From Alphaproteobacteria bacterium WMHbin7 (lineage in GTDB: Bacteria; Pseudomonadota; Alphaproteobacteria; Rhodospirillales; WMHbin7), in the NCBI GenBank assembly GCA_002753155.1, contig PDZW01000009.1, positions 41,471 through 105,470 on the forward strand: DNA of 64,000 bases, in the 5' to 3' direction. The notes under the pieces were generated by a model. That model was not told where the DNA came from, did no database searches, and worked only from the letters and a program-made list of their open reading frames with translations. A program made the translations under genes and the position numbers. This document shows, piece after piece, positions 50,313 through 58,657 of this stretch. Positions within the stretch are counted from its first letter, which is position 1, and each line of letters begins with the position of its first letter.

Positions 50313-50416
50313 TCCCCACCCTTCGTGACGCTGCGCTCCTCAGGGTGAGGAGAGTTATATTTCAAGAAGTTACCTCATCCTGAGGAAGCCGCGAAGCGGC
50401 TGTCTCGAAGGATGAA
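50313..50416. repeat. Dispersed alphaproteobacterial palindrome (CCTCATCCTGAGGA type)
   Basis: Two related palindromic units in opposite orientation: one with CCTTCGTGACGCTGCGCTCC and TCAGGGTGAGG, the other with CCTCATCCTGAGGAAGCCGC and GTCTCGAAGGATGA, spaced by about 20 AT-rich bases. This form is a familiar REP/BIME-like intergenic element in alphaproteobacteria. It sits between two convergent genes. Confidence 0.75.
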
Positions 50417-50420
50417 AGCG

Positions 50421-50458
50421 CAAACGAAAACCCCCGAAAGCGGGCGGGCTTTCGGGGG
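50421..50458 (-). terminator. Rho-independent terminator of acnA
   Basis: An 11-bp perfect stem (50431-50441 with 50448-50458; CCCCCGAAAGC) is followed on the minus strand by TTTTCGTTTG. It ends the acnA transcript 32 bases after its stop. Confidence 0.85.
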
Positions 50459-50489
50459 TCCTTGGTGCGTCACTTGATGGAAGGTCTTG

Positions 50490-53177
50490 TTATGCCTTCG
50501 CCAGTGCGCGCAGGACGAAGGGCAATATCCCTCCGTGTCGGAAATAGTCGATCTCGTCGCCTGTATCGATGCGCAGCACCGCTCGGATGCTGTCTTGCGA
50601 TCCATCGGTGCGCAGAATTGAAACCGTCACTTCCTGCTTGGGCGTTATGCCGTTTTCGATTCCGGAAATGTCGAAACGCTCGCTGCCATCCAGCTTCAAC
50701 GTCTTGCGGTCCTGGCCCGGTTTGAATTGAAGGGGCAGGATGCCCATGCCCACCAGATTCGAGCGGTGGATGCGCTCGAAGCTTTCGGCCAGCACGGCCT
50801 TGACGCCCAGAAGCCGGGTGCCCTTGGCCGCCCAGTCACGGCTGGAGCCCGTGCCATATTCCTTGCCCGCGATCACGATCAGGGGCACACCCGCCGCCTG
50901 ATATGTCATCGAGGCGTCGAAGATGAACATTTCGGCCCCTTCGGGCATGAAGCGCGTAACACCGCCTTCAGTGCCCGGCGCCATTTCGTTTTTCAAGCGC
51001 ACATTGGCGAAGGTGCCCCGCATCATCACCTGATGATTGCCGCGCCTGGCGCCATAGGAATTGAAATCCGCCTGGGCCACGCCCTGCTCTATCAGATACT
51101 GGCCGCCGGGCGTCGCCTTTTTGATGTTGCCGGCCGGGCTGATATGATCGGTGGTGATGGAATCGCCCAGAATGGCCAGGGCGCGCGCTCCTTGGATGTC
51201 CTTGAATCCCTTGGGCGGCTCTTGCTTCATGCCCTCGAAATAGGGTGGATTCTGGATATAGGTCGAGGCGTCGTCCCAGTCATAGGTGGCGCCGGGTACC
51301 GCCTTGATGGCTTGCCAGTCGGCCGTGCCCTTGAAGACGTTGCTATAGCGTTGGCGGTACGAGTCAGATGATAGCGAGGCCGCGATGGTTTCGCGGATTT
51401 CATCACCCGTGGGCCAGATATCCTTCAGATAAACCGGCTGGCCGTTTTTGTCGGTGCCCAGCGCCTCGGTTTCCAGGTCGATATTCATGCTGCCCGCGAT
51501 GGCATAGGCCACCACCAGGGGCGGGCTGGCCAGATAGTTCGCCTTCACATGCGGGCTGATGCGTCCTTCGAAATTGCGGTTGCCGGAAAGAACGGCGGCC
51601 ACCACCAGATTATTGGCGTCGATGGCCTGGGCGACGGGGGCGTCCAGCGGCCCCGAATTGCCGATACAGGTGGTGCAGCCGAATCCCGCGATGGTGAAAC
51701 CCAGCGCGTCCAGATGTTCCTGAAGCCCGGCCTTGGCCAGATAATCTGCCACCACATGCGAGCCCGGCGCCAGCGAGGTCTTGACCCAGGGCTTGCGCTT
51801 CAGGCCCAGGGCATTGGCCTTCCTGGCCAGCAATCCGGCCGCCACCAGCACATTGGGATTCGAGGTGTTGGTGCAAGAGGTGATGGCGGCGATCACCACA
51901 TCGCCATGTCCGATGGCGCCACTGCCGTCCGAGAGCGCTATTTTTGTGGCAAGCGAGGCGCTGGGCGAAAGGCTTGGCAAGGCTTCGGCGAAACCCTGCT
52001 TGGCCTTGGAGAGAGCCACCCGGTCCTGCGGGCGCTTGGGTCCGGCCAGCGAGGGCTCGACCGAAGCCAGATCAAGCTCCAGCACATCGGTGAAAACCGG
52101 ATCGGGCGAACTGGCGTCGCGCCACATTCCTTGGGCCTTGGCATAGGCCTCGACCAGCTTGATACGGGCAGGATCGCGCGCTGTCAGGGCAAGAAAGCGG
52201 ATGGTTTCGGCATCGATGGGAAAGAAGCCGCAGGTGGCGCCGTATTCGGGGGCCATGTTGGCGATGGTCAGGCGGTCGGCCAGACCCAGCGCATCCAGGC
52301 CGGGGCCGAAGAATTCCACGAACTTGCCCACCACGCCCTGCTTGCGAAGCTGCTGGGTGATGGTCAGCACCAGATCGGTGGCGGTGCGGCCCTCCTTCAG
52401 CTTTCCCTTTAGCTTCACGCCCACCACTTCGGGAACCAGCATGGACACCGGCTGGCCCAGCATGGCCGCCTCGGCTTCGATGCCGCCCACTCCCCAGCCC
52501 AGAACGGCCAGGCCGTTGACCATGGTGGTATGCGAATCAGTGCCCACCAGCGTGTCGGGATAGGCCAGTTCCTTGCCATCGGCATCCACGCCCAGCCAGA
52601 CCACCTGGGCCAGATATTCGCAATTGACCTGATGGCAGATGCCGGTGCCGGGGGGCACCACGCGGAAATTGTCGAAGGCCTGCTGGCCCCAGCGCAGGAA
52701 GGCATAGCGTTCGGCGTTGCGCTCGAATTCCAGGGCGATGTTCTTGGCCAGGGCGTCCTTGGTACCGTAATGATCGATGGTCACCGAATGGTCGATCACC
52801 AGATCGACCGGCACCAGGGGATTGATGCGCAAGGGATCGCCGCCCAGCCTGACCATGGCGTCGCGCATGGCGGCCAGATCGACCACGGCGGGCACGCCGG
52901 TGAAATCTTGCATCAAGACCCGGGCGGGGCGATAGGCGATCTCGCGCTCGGTCTTGCCCTTCGTCTCTGCCCAGTCGGCGACGGCTTGCACATCCAAGGC
53001 GGTGACTGTGCGCCCATCTTCGAAGCGCAGCAGATTCTCCAACAGCACCTTGATCGAGAAAGGCAGGCGGGAAAGATCGCCCAGCCCCGCCTCGTTCAGG
53101 CTGTAATAGGCATAGTCCCGTCCCTCGACGGACAGGGTGCGCTTGGCCTTGAAACTATCGTGACCGGTCACAGGCAT
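50490..53177 (-). CDS. acnA: Aconitate hydratase A
   Basis: Interconverts citrate and isocitrate in the TCA cycle. Start MPVTGHDSFKAKRTL at 53177 gives 895 residues, the usual AcnA length. The Fe-S ligands are in SCTNTSNPNV and GCTTCIGNSGPL; other motifs are TDSHTTMVNGLAVLGWGVGG, GDSITTDHISPAG, NSYGARRGNHQVM and GSSRDWAAKG. It is a single gene with its own terminator. It could also act as an iron-responsive RNA-binding protein when apo, as known for the family. Confidence 0.97.
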   Translation of the reverse strand: MPVTGHDSFKAKRTLSVEGRDYAYYSLNEAGLGDLSRLPFSIKVLLENLLRFEDGRTVTALDVQAVADWAETKGKTEREIAYRPARVLMQDFTGVPAVVDLAAMRDAMVRLGGDPLRINPLVPVDLVIDHSVTIDHYGTKDALAKNIALEFERNAERYAFLRWGQQAFDNFRVVPPGTGICHQVNCEYLAQVVWLGVDADGKELAYPDTLVGTDSHTTMVNGLAVLGWGVGGIEAEAAMLGQPVSMLVPEVVGVKLKGKLKEGRTATDLVLTITQQLRKQGVVGKFVEFFGPGLDALGLADRLTIANMAPEYGATCGFFPIDAETIRFLALTARDPARIKLVEAYAKAQGMWRDASSPDPVFTDVLELDLASVEPSLAGPKRPQDRVALSKAKQGFAEALPSLSPSASLATKIALSDGSGAIGHGDVVIAAITSCTNTSNPNVLVAAGLLARKANALGLKRKPWVKTSLAPGSHVVADYLAKAGLQEHLDALGFTIAGFGCTTCIGNSGPLDAPVAQAIDANNLVVAAVLSGNRNFEGRISPHVKANYLASPPLVVAYAIAGSMNIDLETEALGTDKNGQPVYLKDIWPTGDEIRETIAASLSSDSYRQRYSNVFKGTADWQAIKAVPGATYDWDDASTYIQNPPYFEGMKQEPPKGFKDIQGARALAILGDSITTDHISPAGNIKKATPGGQYLIEQGVAQADFNSYGARRGNHQVMMRGTFANVRLKNEMAPGTEGGVTRFMPEGAEMFIFDASMTYQAAGVPLIVIAGKEYGTGSSRDWAAKGTRLLGVKAVLAESFERIHRSNLVGMGILPLQFKPGQDRKTLKLDGSERFDISGIENGITPKQEVTVSILRTDGSQDSIRAVLRIDTGDEIDYFRHGGILPFVLRALAKA

Positions 53178-53287
53178 CGGAAAACCTCCAGGAGCTTCCC
53201 TGATCACATGGGGGGTCGTTGCTTGAAGCACAAGCCAACCCGTTTGTCCAGGGGGGAAACTACCTAAAGGGTTTGGCGGGGCCTACC

Positions 53288-54271
53288 CTATATCTTGTGA
53301 TAGTCACGGAACCAGGAAATGAATTTGGGAATGCCCTGGTCGATGGTGGTTGTGGGCTTGTAGCCGGTATCTCGTTGCAACGCCTCGATATCGGCATAGG
53401 TTTCGCGCACGTCGCCCGGCTGCATGGGCAGAAAATCGATGGCCGCCGTTCTGCCCAGCGCCTGCTCGATCAGTTGGATGAAGCGCATCAGGGGTTCGGA
53501 CGTATGGTTGCCGATATTATAGACCTTGTAGGGCGCTGCGCCCTCGGGGCCGATTGCGGGCGGGCGGTCGAGAACAGCCATCGTGCCCGCCACGATATCG
53601 TCGATATAGGTGAAATCCCTGCGCATGTCGCCATTGTTGAAGACCGGGATGGGGCGGTCTTCCAGAATCGCCTTGGCGAAGATGCAGGCCGACATGTCGG
53701 GTCGTCCCCAGGGGCCGTAGACCGTGAAATAGCGCAGGCCCGTGGTGGGCAGGCGGTAGAGATGGCTGTAGGTATGCGCCATCAGTTCGTTGGCCTTCTT
53801 GGTGGCGGCGTAAAGCGAAATGGGATTGTCCACCCGGTCATCGACCGAGAAGGGCATCTTCTTGTTGCCACCATAGACCGAGGAGGAACTGGCATAGACC
53901 AGATGCTTGAGCTTGGGGAGGGCGCGGCAGCATTCCAGCACGACCAGGAAACCCTCGACGTTGGAATGCGTGTAGGCATAAGGATTGACCAGCGAATAGC
54001 GCACCCCGGCCTGGGCCGCCAGATTGACCACGCGGTCGATGTCGGGATGCTGTTTGAACAGGGCTTCCATGGCGGCCCGGTCTGCTATGTCGATCTGGGC
54101 GAAGGTGAAACCCTTGTGGCCGATCAGCGTGTCCAGCCGGGCCTGTTTCAGCTTGGGATCGTAATAGGGATCGAGATTGTCGACGCCGACGACGCGATCG
54201 CCCCGCGCCAAAAGGCTGCTGGCCAGCGTCGAGCCGATGAACCCGGCGGCACCTGTGATGAAAACGGTCAT
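53288..54271 (-). CDS. NAD-dependent nucleotide-sugar epimerase (UDP-glucuronate 4-epimerase-like)
   Basis: 327 residues, extended SDR fold. NAD-binding GAAGFIGSTLA at the N-terminus, catalytic Ser in YASSSSVYGG and the YxxxK motif as SLYAATKKANE. FTVYGPWGRPDMS, RRDFTYIDDIV and the acidic-residue pattern after it are characteristic of UDP-glucuronate 4-epimerases (Cap1J/LpsL group), which make UDP-galacturonate for surface polysaccharides. It is a single gene, not part of a visible sugar operon. Confidence 0.88.
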   Translation of the reverse strand: MTVFITGAAGFIGSTLASSLLARGDRVVGVDNLDPYYDPKLKQARLDTLIGHKGFTFAQIDIADRAAMEALFKQHPDIDRVVNLAAQAGVRYSLVNPYAYTHSNVEGFLVVLECCRALPKLKHLVYASSSSVYGGNKKMPFSVDDRVDNPISLYAATKKANELMAHTYSHLYRLPTTGLRYFTVYGPWGRPDMSACIFAKAILEDRPIPVFNNGDMRRDFTYIDDIVAGTMAVLDRPPAIGPEGAAPYKVYNIGNHTSEPLMRFIQLIEQALGRTAAIDFLPMQPGDVRETYADIEALQRDTGYKPTTTIDQGIPKFISWFRDYHKI

Positions 54272-54366
54272 GTAATCCCTCTAAAGAGCCCGCCTTCTAT
54301 AAACGAGCCGGGGCGGGTAGAAAAGGGGGGAAGTTGAGGAAACCGTGATGGATGGGGGGGCCTCCG

Positions 54367-54888
54367 TTAGGAAGAACGGTCTCCCGGCAGTTCCCCGGCT
54401 CGTTGCAAGATGGCGGCAAGCAGGCTGGGTGAAAGAAAATATCCCCAGTTGCGCCATGCTGCCAGGATCGGGGCTATTTCGGCAATCAGGCGCCGTTCCT
54501 TTGCCGCCAGCAGGACGCCAGCACTTCCGATGACCTGAATCTTGTGCAGCCGTGCGACGTTTCGACCCAACCTTTCGTCCATCAGGACCGGGCATTCCAG
54601 ATCGAGCGCCATGGCAAGGGCGGCAATTTCACCCGCACCCAGGCTAGGCAGATTTGCCAATTTCCCGGCAAATTTCGCGGTTGTCTCGGCATCATTGCGG
54701 ACCTTGAGACGCTTGGCTCGCCTTGCTTCGATCACGGCCTTGGCCCCCGGTTTCAAGGCTTCCCGGGTGCATTCCGAATAGACGGTGGCGGGAACCAGAA
54801 GGTCGCCTGCCATCTGTTGCAGCAGCTCCAGCAGGCCGCTGCGCGCAAAGGCGATCAGAGGGCCTGCATCGGTGACGATAAGCCTCAA
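54367..54888 (-). CDS. PIN-like DUF3368 toxin
   Basis: 173 residues. The N-terminus VTDAGPLIAFARSG has the first PIN acidic residue, with further acids in YSECTREA, SLGAGEIAALAMA and VLMDERLGRNVAR. DUF3368 proteins are putative RNase toxins paired with UPF0175 antitoxins, as here. Its start overlaps the antitoxin stop by four bases. The C-terminal extension (ILAAWRNWGYFLSPSLLAAI) is typical of the family. Confidence 0.85.
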   Translation of the reverse strand: MRLIVTDAGPLIAFARSGLLELLQQMAGDLLVPATVYSECTREALKPGAKAVIEARRAKRLKVRNDAETTAKFAGKLANLPSLGAGEIAALAMALDLECPVLMDERLGRNVARLHKIQVIGSAGVLLAAKERRLIAEIAPILAAWRNWGYFLSPSLLAAILQRAGELPGDRSS

Positions 54889-55211
54889 TTGGATAGGAGG
54901 TCTATCTCGTCGTCGATTTCCTCAGCGGCATAATCGACAGCGGGAATGCCCAGAGCGCCCAGGCGTTCGATGAAGGTCTCGACGGAAAGCCCGGACAGCT
55001 TGGCGGCCTTGCCCAGACTGAGAACCTTTTCCGCAAACAGGTGGCAGGCCAGGGCGACGGCGAGCCCGCCTTCAAGAAGATGCTCGTCCAGGGGGACGGC
55101 AAGGAACAGCGGGTGGCCGTGCTTGGCCACTAAGGACAGATGGCCCGCCTCGGCATTGCGCACCAACTCGCCGGAGCGTTCGCGCAGGTCTCGGATGCTG
55201 AAAGTGTCCAT
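54885..55211 (-). CDS. Phd-UPF0175 fusion antitoxin
   Basis: 108 residues from MDTFSIRDLRERSGELVRNA (55211; longer frames lack a site). The first 45 residues are a Phd/YefM-like DNA-binding part (SLVAKHGHPLFLAVPLDE), the rest a UPF0175 part (LFAEKVLSLGKAAKLSGLSV, ETFIERLGALGIPAVDY). It should bind and block the DUF3368 toxin encoded immediately downstream with a four-base overlap, and repress its own operon. Fusing the two antitoxin types in a single protein is a compact variant. Confidence 0.82.
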   Translation of the reverse strand: MDTFSIRDLRERSGELVRNAEAGHLSLVAKHGHPLFLAVPLDEHLLEGGLAVALACHLFAEKVLSLGKAAKLSGLSVETFIERLGALGIPAVDYAAEEIDDEIDLLSN

Positions 55212-55514
55212 GCCGTCTCTTGGAGATAAAATTGATCCCCAATTTGATAGCATAAATCTGGAGAGAGAACAAGGGGGGCGGCGGTGGGCTTGCTGGGCGC
55301 TGATAGGTAGCGGTGGGCTGCTGATCTGCCTGTTCAAACAAGTGCCACGACTATAGATTTGATAAGTGGCATGGTGTTGAACTGAATGTGCGCAAAGCCA
55401 TGCTGGTACAGGGCATTGCGACGGGCTACGATACCTGATAGTTTTTTTCTGGAAGCCCCGTTCCCGTCTCTGCGCCAAGCAAGCGGACGGGGTGATTCTC
55501 TGTCAGGGATCCCA
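55212..55514. other. Intergenic stretch between TA pair and sce7726 gene
   Basis: About 300 bases of mixed composition. No gene, terminator or repeat is convincing. It must hold the promoters of both the minus-strand antitoxin-toxin pair and the plus-strand sce7726 gene. Confidence 0.5.
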
Positions 55515-55661
55515 ATGAAGCTACTTGAATTTCGAGGCAATAGCTCAGTGAAATTCAGTCGAAAGGGGATTCCGACCTCTCGATCTTTCATTTACAATGG
55601 TCCCGCGGCGCTCATCGAGAGCCGTCATTTTAGTGTGGGGAGACACAGTTGGCTGTCCTGA
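55515..55661 (+). CDS. Possible small ORF upstream of the sce7726 gene
   Basis: 48 residues, MKLLEFRGNSSVKFSRKGIP, ending YNGPAALIESRHF and overlapping the start of the next gene by 13 bases. It has a moderate ribosome site (AGGGA). It could be a leader peptide or a real small protein; nothing else supports it. Confidence 0.3.
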   Translation: MKLLEFRGNSSVKFSRKGIPTSRSFIYNGPAALIESRHFSVGRHSWLS

Positions 55662-56482
55662 CGGCCGAAAGAATCTTGGAAGCGGATATCAAGGCGGCTC
55701 TTATCGACCGCCTGATTGATTCTGGTGAAATTTCAGGCGATGCCATCCTGATAGATGAAGTGCCCATCGCGGACTGGTCGCGCAGGGTTGATTTGGTGGT
55801 TGCCAACGGTAAGCTTCAGGCCTTTGAAATCAAGAGCGAAGCAGACAGCCTAGACCGCCTAGAGGGACAGGTCGAAAACTACCAACGGTTATTTGACAAG
55901 GTTACAGTCGTTTGCGCAGAGCGGTTCGTGGAAAGCATCCTTGAGCGAACTCGCGATGAAGTAAGCGTACTGGTCGTTCAAAGCGGTGACGGGCATATCT
56001 TCTTCCGTCAAGCGCGGCGCGGCAAGATCATGGAAGTGACCGAACCTAGCAACATACTTGCTTTGCTCAGAAGGAAGGACATGGAGGCCCTATTAAGAGA
56101 ATACAATAGGCCGATACCTTCCGGTGCCATGCGAAATAAGCTTGAAGAACTAGCATCCGATCTGCCACGTGCAGCACTAAAACGTGCAGCGCTGGCGGTG
56201 ATGAAGAGTAAGTATGGAGACGTTTTCCGTGCGTTTATAGAACAGCGTCGCAAGACGACCCGCACATCTGATTTGGAATTTTTGCGTCGCCGGGACGACG
56301 AAACGACTACGACATCCATTCCTGAACCGCAAAACAAAGCCAAGCGAGTAAGGCAAAGGCCAATTCTCGAAACCAACCCCTATGCCATTCAGCTTGATCC
56401 TGAGACGCTGAAATCAATTATTGGTCAGGTGCCCGCAGACATGCCACGCGTTGTCCTGAAAAGGGCACAACGCATTGCGTAA
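55649..56482 (+). CDS. sce7726-family protein (PD-(D/E)xK nuclease-like)
   Basis: 277 residues from a TTG with GGGGAG upstream. The N-terminal half shows ADIKAALIDRLIDSG, DEVPIADWSRRVDLVVANGK and FEIKSEADSLDRLEGQ, that is Asp then E-x-K as in PD-(D/E)xK nucleases, followed by VENYQRLFDKVTVVCAERFV. This is the core of the sce7726 family, whose function is not established. The C-terminal 120 residues are helical and basic (ALAVMKSKYGDVFRAFIEQ). It converges with a Beta-family gene (six bases apart). Codon use is less GC-biased than housekeeping genes. Confidence 0.8.
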   Translation: MAVLTAERILEADIKAALIDRLIDSGEISGDAILIDEVPIADWSRRVDLVVANGKLQAFEIKSEADSLDRLEGQVENYQRLFDKVTVVCAERFVESILERTRDEVSVLVVQSGDGHIFFRQARRGKIMEVTEPSNILALLRRKDMEALLREYNRPIPSGAMRNKLEELASDLPRAALKRAALAVMKSKYGDVFRAFIEQRRKTTRTSDLEFLRRRDDETTTTSIPEPQNKAKRVRQRPILETNPYAIQLDPETLKSIIGQVPADMPRVVLKRAQRIA

Positions 56483-56487
56483 CGGAA

Positions 56488-57588
56488 TTACTCGAACACA
56501 TCAACCTCGTCGTCTTCGTCACCTCTTAGCCCCGCAAACATAGTATTATTAGCTTCGACTTGTTGGTGAAGATGCAGATTTACACGGGCGGCAATCCAAA
56601 CTGCGGGGCTTCCCAGCCCCTCAAGTTTTCCTTTTGCGGCTTCGGCGATCATTTTTGCTCCCCAAACCCCCTGCTTTAGCAATTCGGGGTCCCAGTCGGG
56701 GCTGCCCATGATCTCTTTAGCGCACTTCTTGTATCCGCCGTCGTCATTTCGGTAGCGCCGGTAGAACCATGCGTCCGACAAGGCATAGTCGATGCGCGGC
56801 ACCCAACCGCGAGCCTTCGTCTCGTAAGGTTCAATGTGGATGGATGCATGATCTCCATAAATGGCAACGTCTGCCCCACCCAAACCTGCAAAAAGGCGTC
56901 GCTCCAGGATTTCAAGGGACCCTCCATCGTCGCCATATGCTGCAACAGATCGCGGGTAGCTAGTTGACATGGTAACAATCCGAGCTTCTGCTGCTGCATC
57001 TCTGATTGCGTTGATGGCTTCCACCGTTTCTCGCAATTTAGCCCCTTCATTTCCGCGAATGTAGCCGACATCGACAATCGTCAGGACATTGTTTACATCA
57101 TCAACGGCGTTGATTGCTGCGACAGCCTTCGGGACATCGCGAGCGACATCTCTTATTCTCAGTGCAACTCGGCCACACGCCTGCTCTATTTTGACGGATT
57201 GACGGGCAACATCGCGTGGCTTGGCCGCTTCTGTAATCAAGGCAACAGGAACCGCGTTTGGCATTGCTTCTCTTGCTAGTCTCCTCCACGCCTCGAAATC
57301 ATTGCCAGGATGCAATAGAGCTTTGCTGTCTTCCCCGTAATGTCCTTTGTCTTTTGTATGGTCCGCGATAAAAAGGCGCTCCCCCATTAAGCCTGAAGTA
57401 TTGGCAGCCATTTCGGCAATTGTCTTTGCTTTTCCTGCAAGGGAAAGGACCAGAATTGGCAGTAGCGCATTCTTATCGGCATCTAAAAGCTCTTTATAGC
57501 CCCTCATCTCCGCGCTACGAGTTCGCAGTGAAGGGTAGTAGCTGTAGGCATCGAAATTAATCTTCTGTGTCATATCCGACATCCTCAT
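56488..57588 (-). CDS. Beta-family protein (T4 beta protein-like)
   Basis: 366 residues; an in-frame ATG at 57573 is an equally good start. The pattern YYPSLRTRSAEMRGYKELLD, NALLPILVLSLAGK, then VALRIRDVARDVPKAV, IVDVGYIRG and ARIVTMSTSYPRSVAAY reads as a TIM-barrel-like alternation, as in the Beta protein family (named from a phage T4 protein). The biochemical function is unknown; homologues occur in accessory regions. Its start lies within the 3' end of the upstream membrane protein gene, so the two are coupled. Confidence 0.72.
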   Translation of the reverse strand: MRMSDMTQKINFDAYSYYPSLRTRSAEMRGYKELLDADKNALLPILVLSLAGKAKTIAEMAANTSGLMGERLFIADHTKDKGHYGEDSKALLHPGNDFEAWRRLAREAMPNAVPVALITEAAKPRDVARQSVKIEQACGRVALRIRDVARDVPKAVAAINAVDDVNNVLTIVDVGYIRGNEGAKLRETVEAINAIRDAAAEARIVTMSTSYPRSVAAYGDDGGSLEILERRLFAGLGGADVAIYGDHASIHIEPYETKARGWVPRIDYALSDAWFYRRYRNDDGGYKKCAKEIMGSPDWDPELLKQGVWGAKMIAEAAKGKLEGLGSPAVWIAARVNLHLHQQVEANNTMFAGLRGDEDDEVDVFE

Positions 57589-58051
57589 GGCTCTCGCTGT
57601 GATCTCGCGCCATTCGGCGCGGTTTAGCTGTTGAAGACGGAATAAGCTTGATAAGGTATTGCTGGCTCTCGAATGCGGTCATAAAGCGCCGTTCGAACTC
57701 CTCAACTTTTCGCTGGGCATTAGCAAGATCGACGCGAAGATCGTCGTTCTGCTGCTCCAAGTTCTCGGTTATAGCTTCGGCATGTTCTTTTGCACTTTTG
57801 AATCGGATCATGACGATCCAAACAGCAAGCCAGCCAACGACGGCTATCGATCCGACAGCTACATTCACGTTGGCCATAAACAAGGGGATAATCCCTGCGA
57901 GAGTTCCTGCAACCGATAGAACGCTCATTCCGGGCTTAGAAAAGGTCTCGAGCCAGGAAGCGCTTTCCCTGGTCTTTGATTCTCTATGACGATGCCGCCC
58001 TTGTTCGACCACACAATACCTTCTGAAATCCAAGAAGGCCTTCACAGCCAT
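57557..58051 (-). CDS. Membrane protein with coiled coil, coupled to the Beta-family gene
   Basis: 164 residues. Two membrane helices (about 42-62 and 65-85; MSVLSVAGTLAGIIPLFMAN, VGSIAVVGWLAVWIVMIRF) and then a 40-residue coiled coil (HAEAITENLEQQNDDLRVDL, ANAQRKVEEFERRF). Its last 32 bases overlap the start of the Beta-family gene. A membrane anchor with a cytosolic coil beside genes of unknown and nuclease-like type fits a sensor or effector of a defence module, but this is conjecture. The start is uncertain. Confidence 0.65.
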   Translation of the reverse strand: MAVKAFLDFRRYCVVEQGRHRHRESKTRESASWLETFSKPGMSVLSVAGTLAGIIPLFMANVNVAVGSIAVVGWLAVWIVMIRFKSAKEHAEAITENLEQQNDDLRVDLANAQRKVEEFERRFMTAFESQQYLIKLIPSSTAKPRRMARDHSESHEDVGYDTED

Positions 58052-58114
58052 TCATGAAAATATAAGCTGACGTTGCAGCCTGTGTCGATAGTTATATTTT
58101 TAGTGGCCATATAA

Positions 58115-58294
58115 TTACCTGCCGACGATGAGCAGGAGACGGAGTTGCTTCGTGTTGCCATCGAGGAGGCGCGCGAGTCCGTCAAGCGGGGGCGCGTGGT
58201 TCCGCACGAGCGGGTGCGTGAATGGCTGAAGGCGCTGGCCGAAGGCCGGTTCGAGACGCCCCGCCCTACACCTTCTTCAAAAAGCAGGTTTTGA
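58115..58294 (+). pseudogene. C-terminal remnant of a type II antitoxin-like gene
   Basis: An open stretch without a start codon reads ELLRVAIEEARESVKRGRVV followed by PHERVREWLKALAEG. The part GRVVPHERVREWL is typical of the C-terminal end of small antitoxins (toxin-binding tail). A stop lies just upstream, so the N-terminal DNA-binding part has been lost. It overlaps the end of the PhnA-like gene on the other strand. No toxin is present. Confidence 0.45.
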
Positions 58295-58475
58295 GGACGA
58301 TGGTCGATTTGCCGTCGCGGCATTCGATCTCGCCCTCATCGTCGGTCAGGCGGATATTCTTCACCACCAGGCCGCGCTTGTAGTTCAAGGACGAGCCCTT
58401 CACCTTGAGGTCCTTGATCAGTTGCACGGAATCGCCATCGTTCAAGACTTTTCCGTTGCTGTCCTTGGTTTCCAT
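58266..58475 (-). CDS. PhnA-like (YjdM C-terminal domain) protein
   Basis: 69 residues: METKDSNGKVLNDGDSVQLI, KVKGSSLNYKRGLVVKNIRL, ETEIECR-like EGEIECRDGKSTIVLKTCFL. This is the beta-barrel C-terminal domain of PhnA/YjdM proteins (historically alkylphosphonate uptake) without the N-terminal zinc ribbon. The function of these proteins is not firmly known. ATG at 58484 is a second candidate start. Confidence 0.85.
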   Translation of the reverse strand: METKDSNGKVLNDGDSVQLIKDLKVKGSSLNYKRGLVVKNIRLTDDEGEIECRDGKSTIVLKTCFLKKV

Positions 58476-58657
58476 TGAGCCCATCCTTGTAATTTTATTT
58501 CGCGCTCTCTTTTAGCGGCGCAAGGGCCGAACGCGCAAGGTGCAAAAGGGGAAGGGTCCTGTCTTTTTCAAGCAAAGGCCCAGCCGCCCATGGACAAGCC
58601 AGAGGCGCCCCCCCATAACTGAATGAACGAGAATTAAGACGTCCGGGAGTCGGCACC

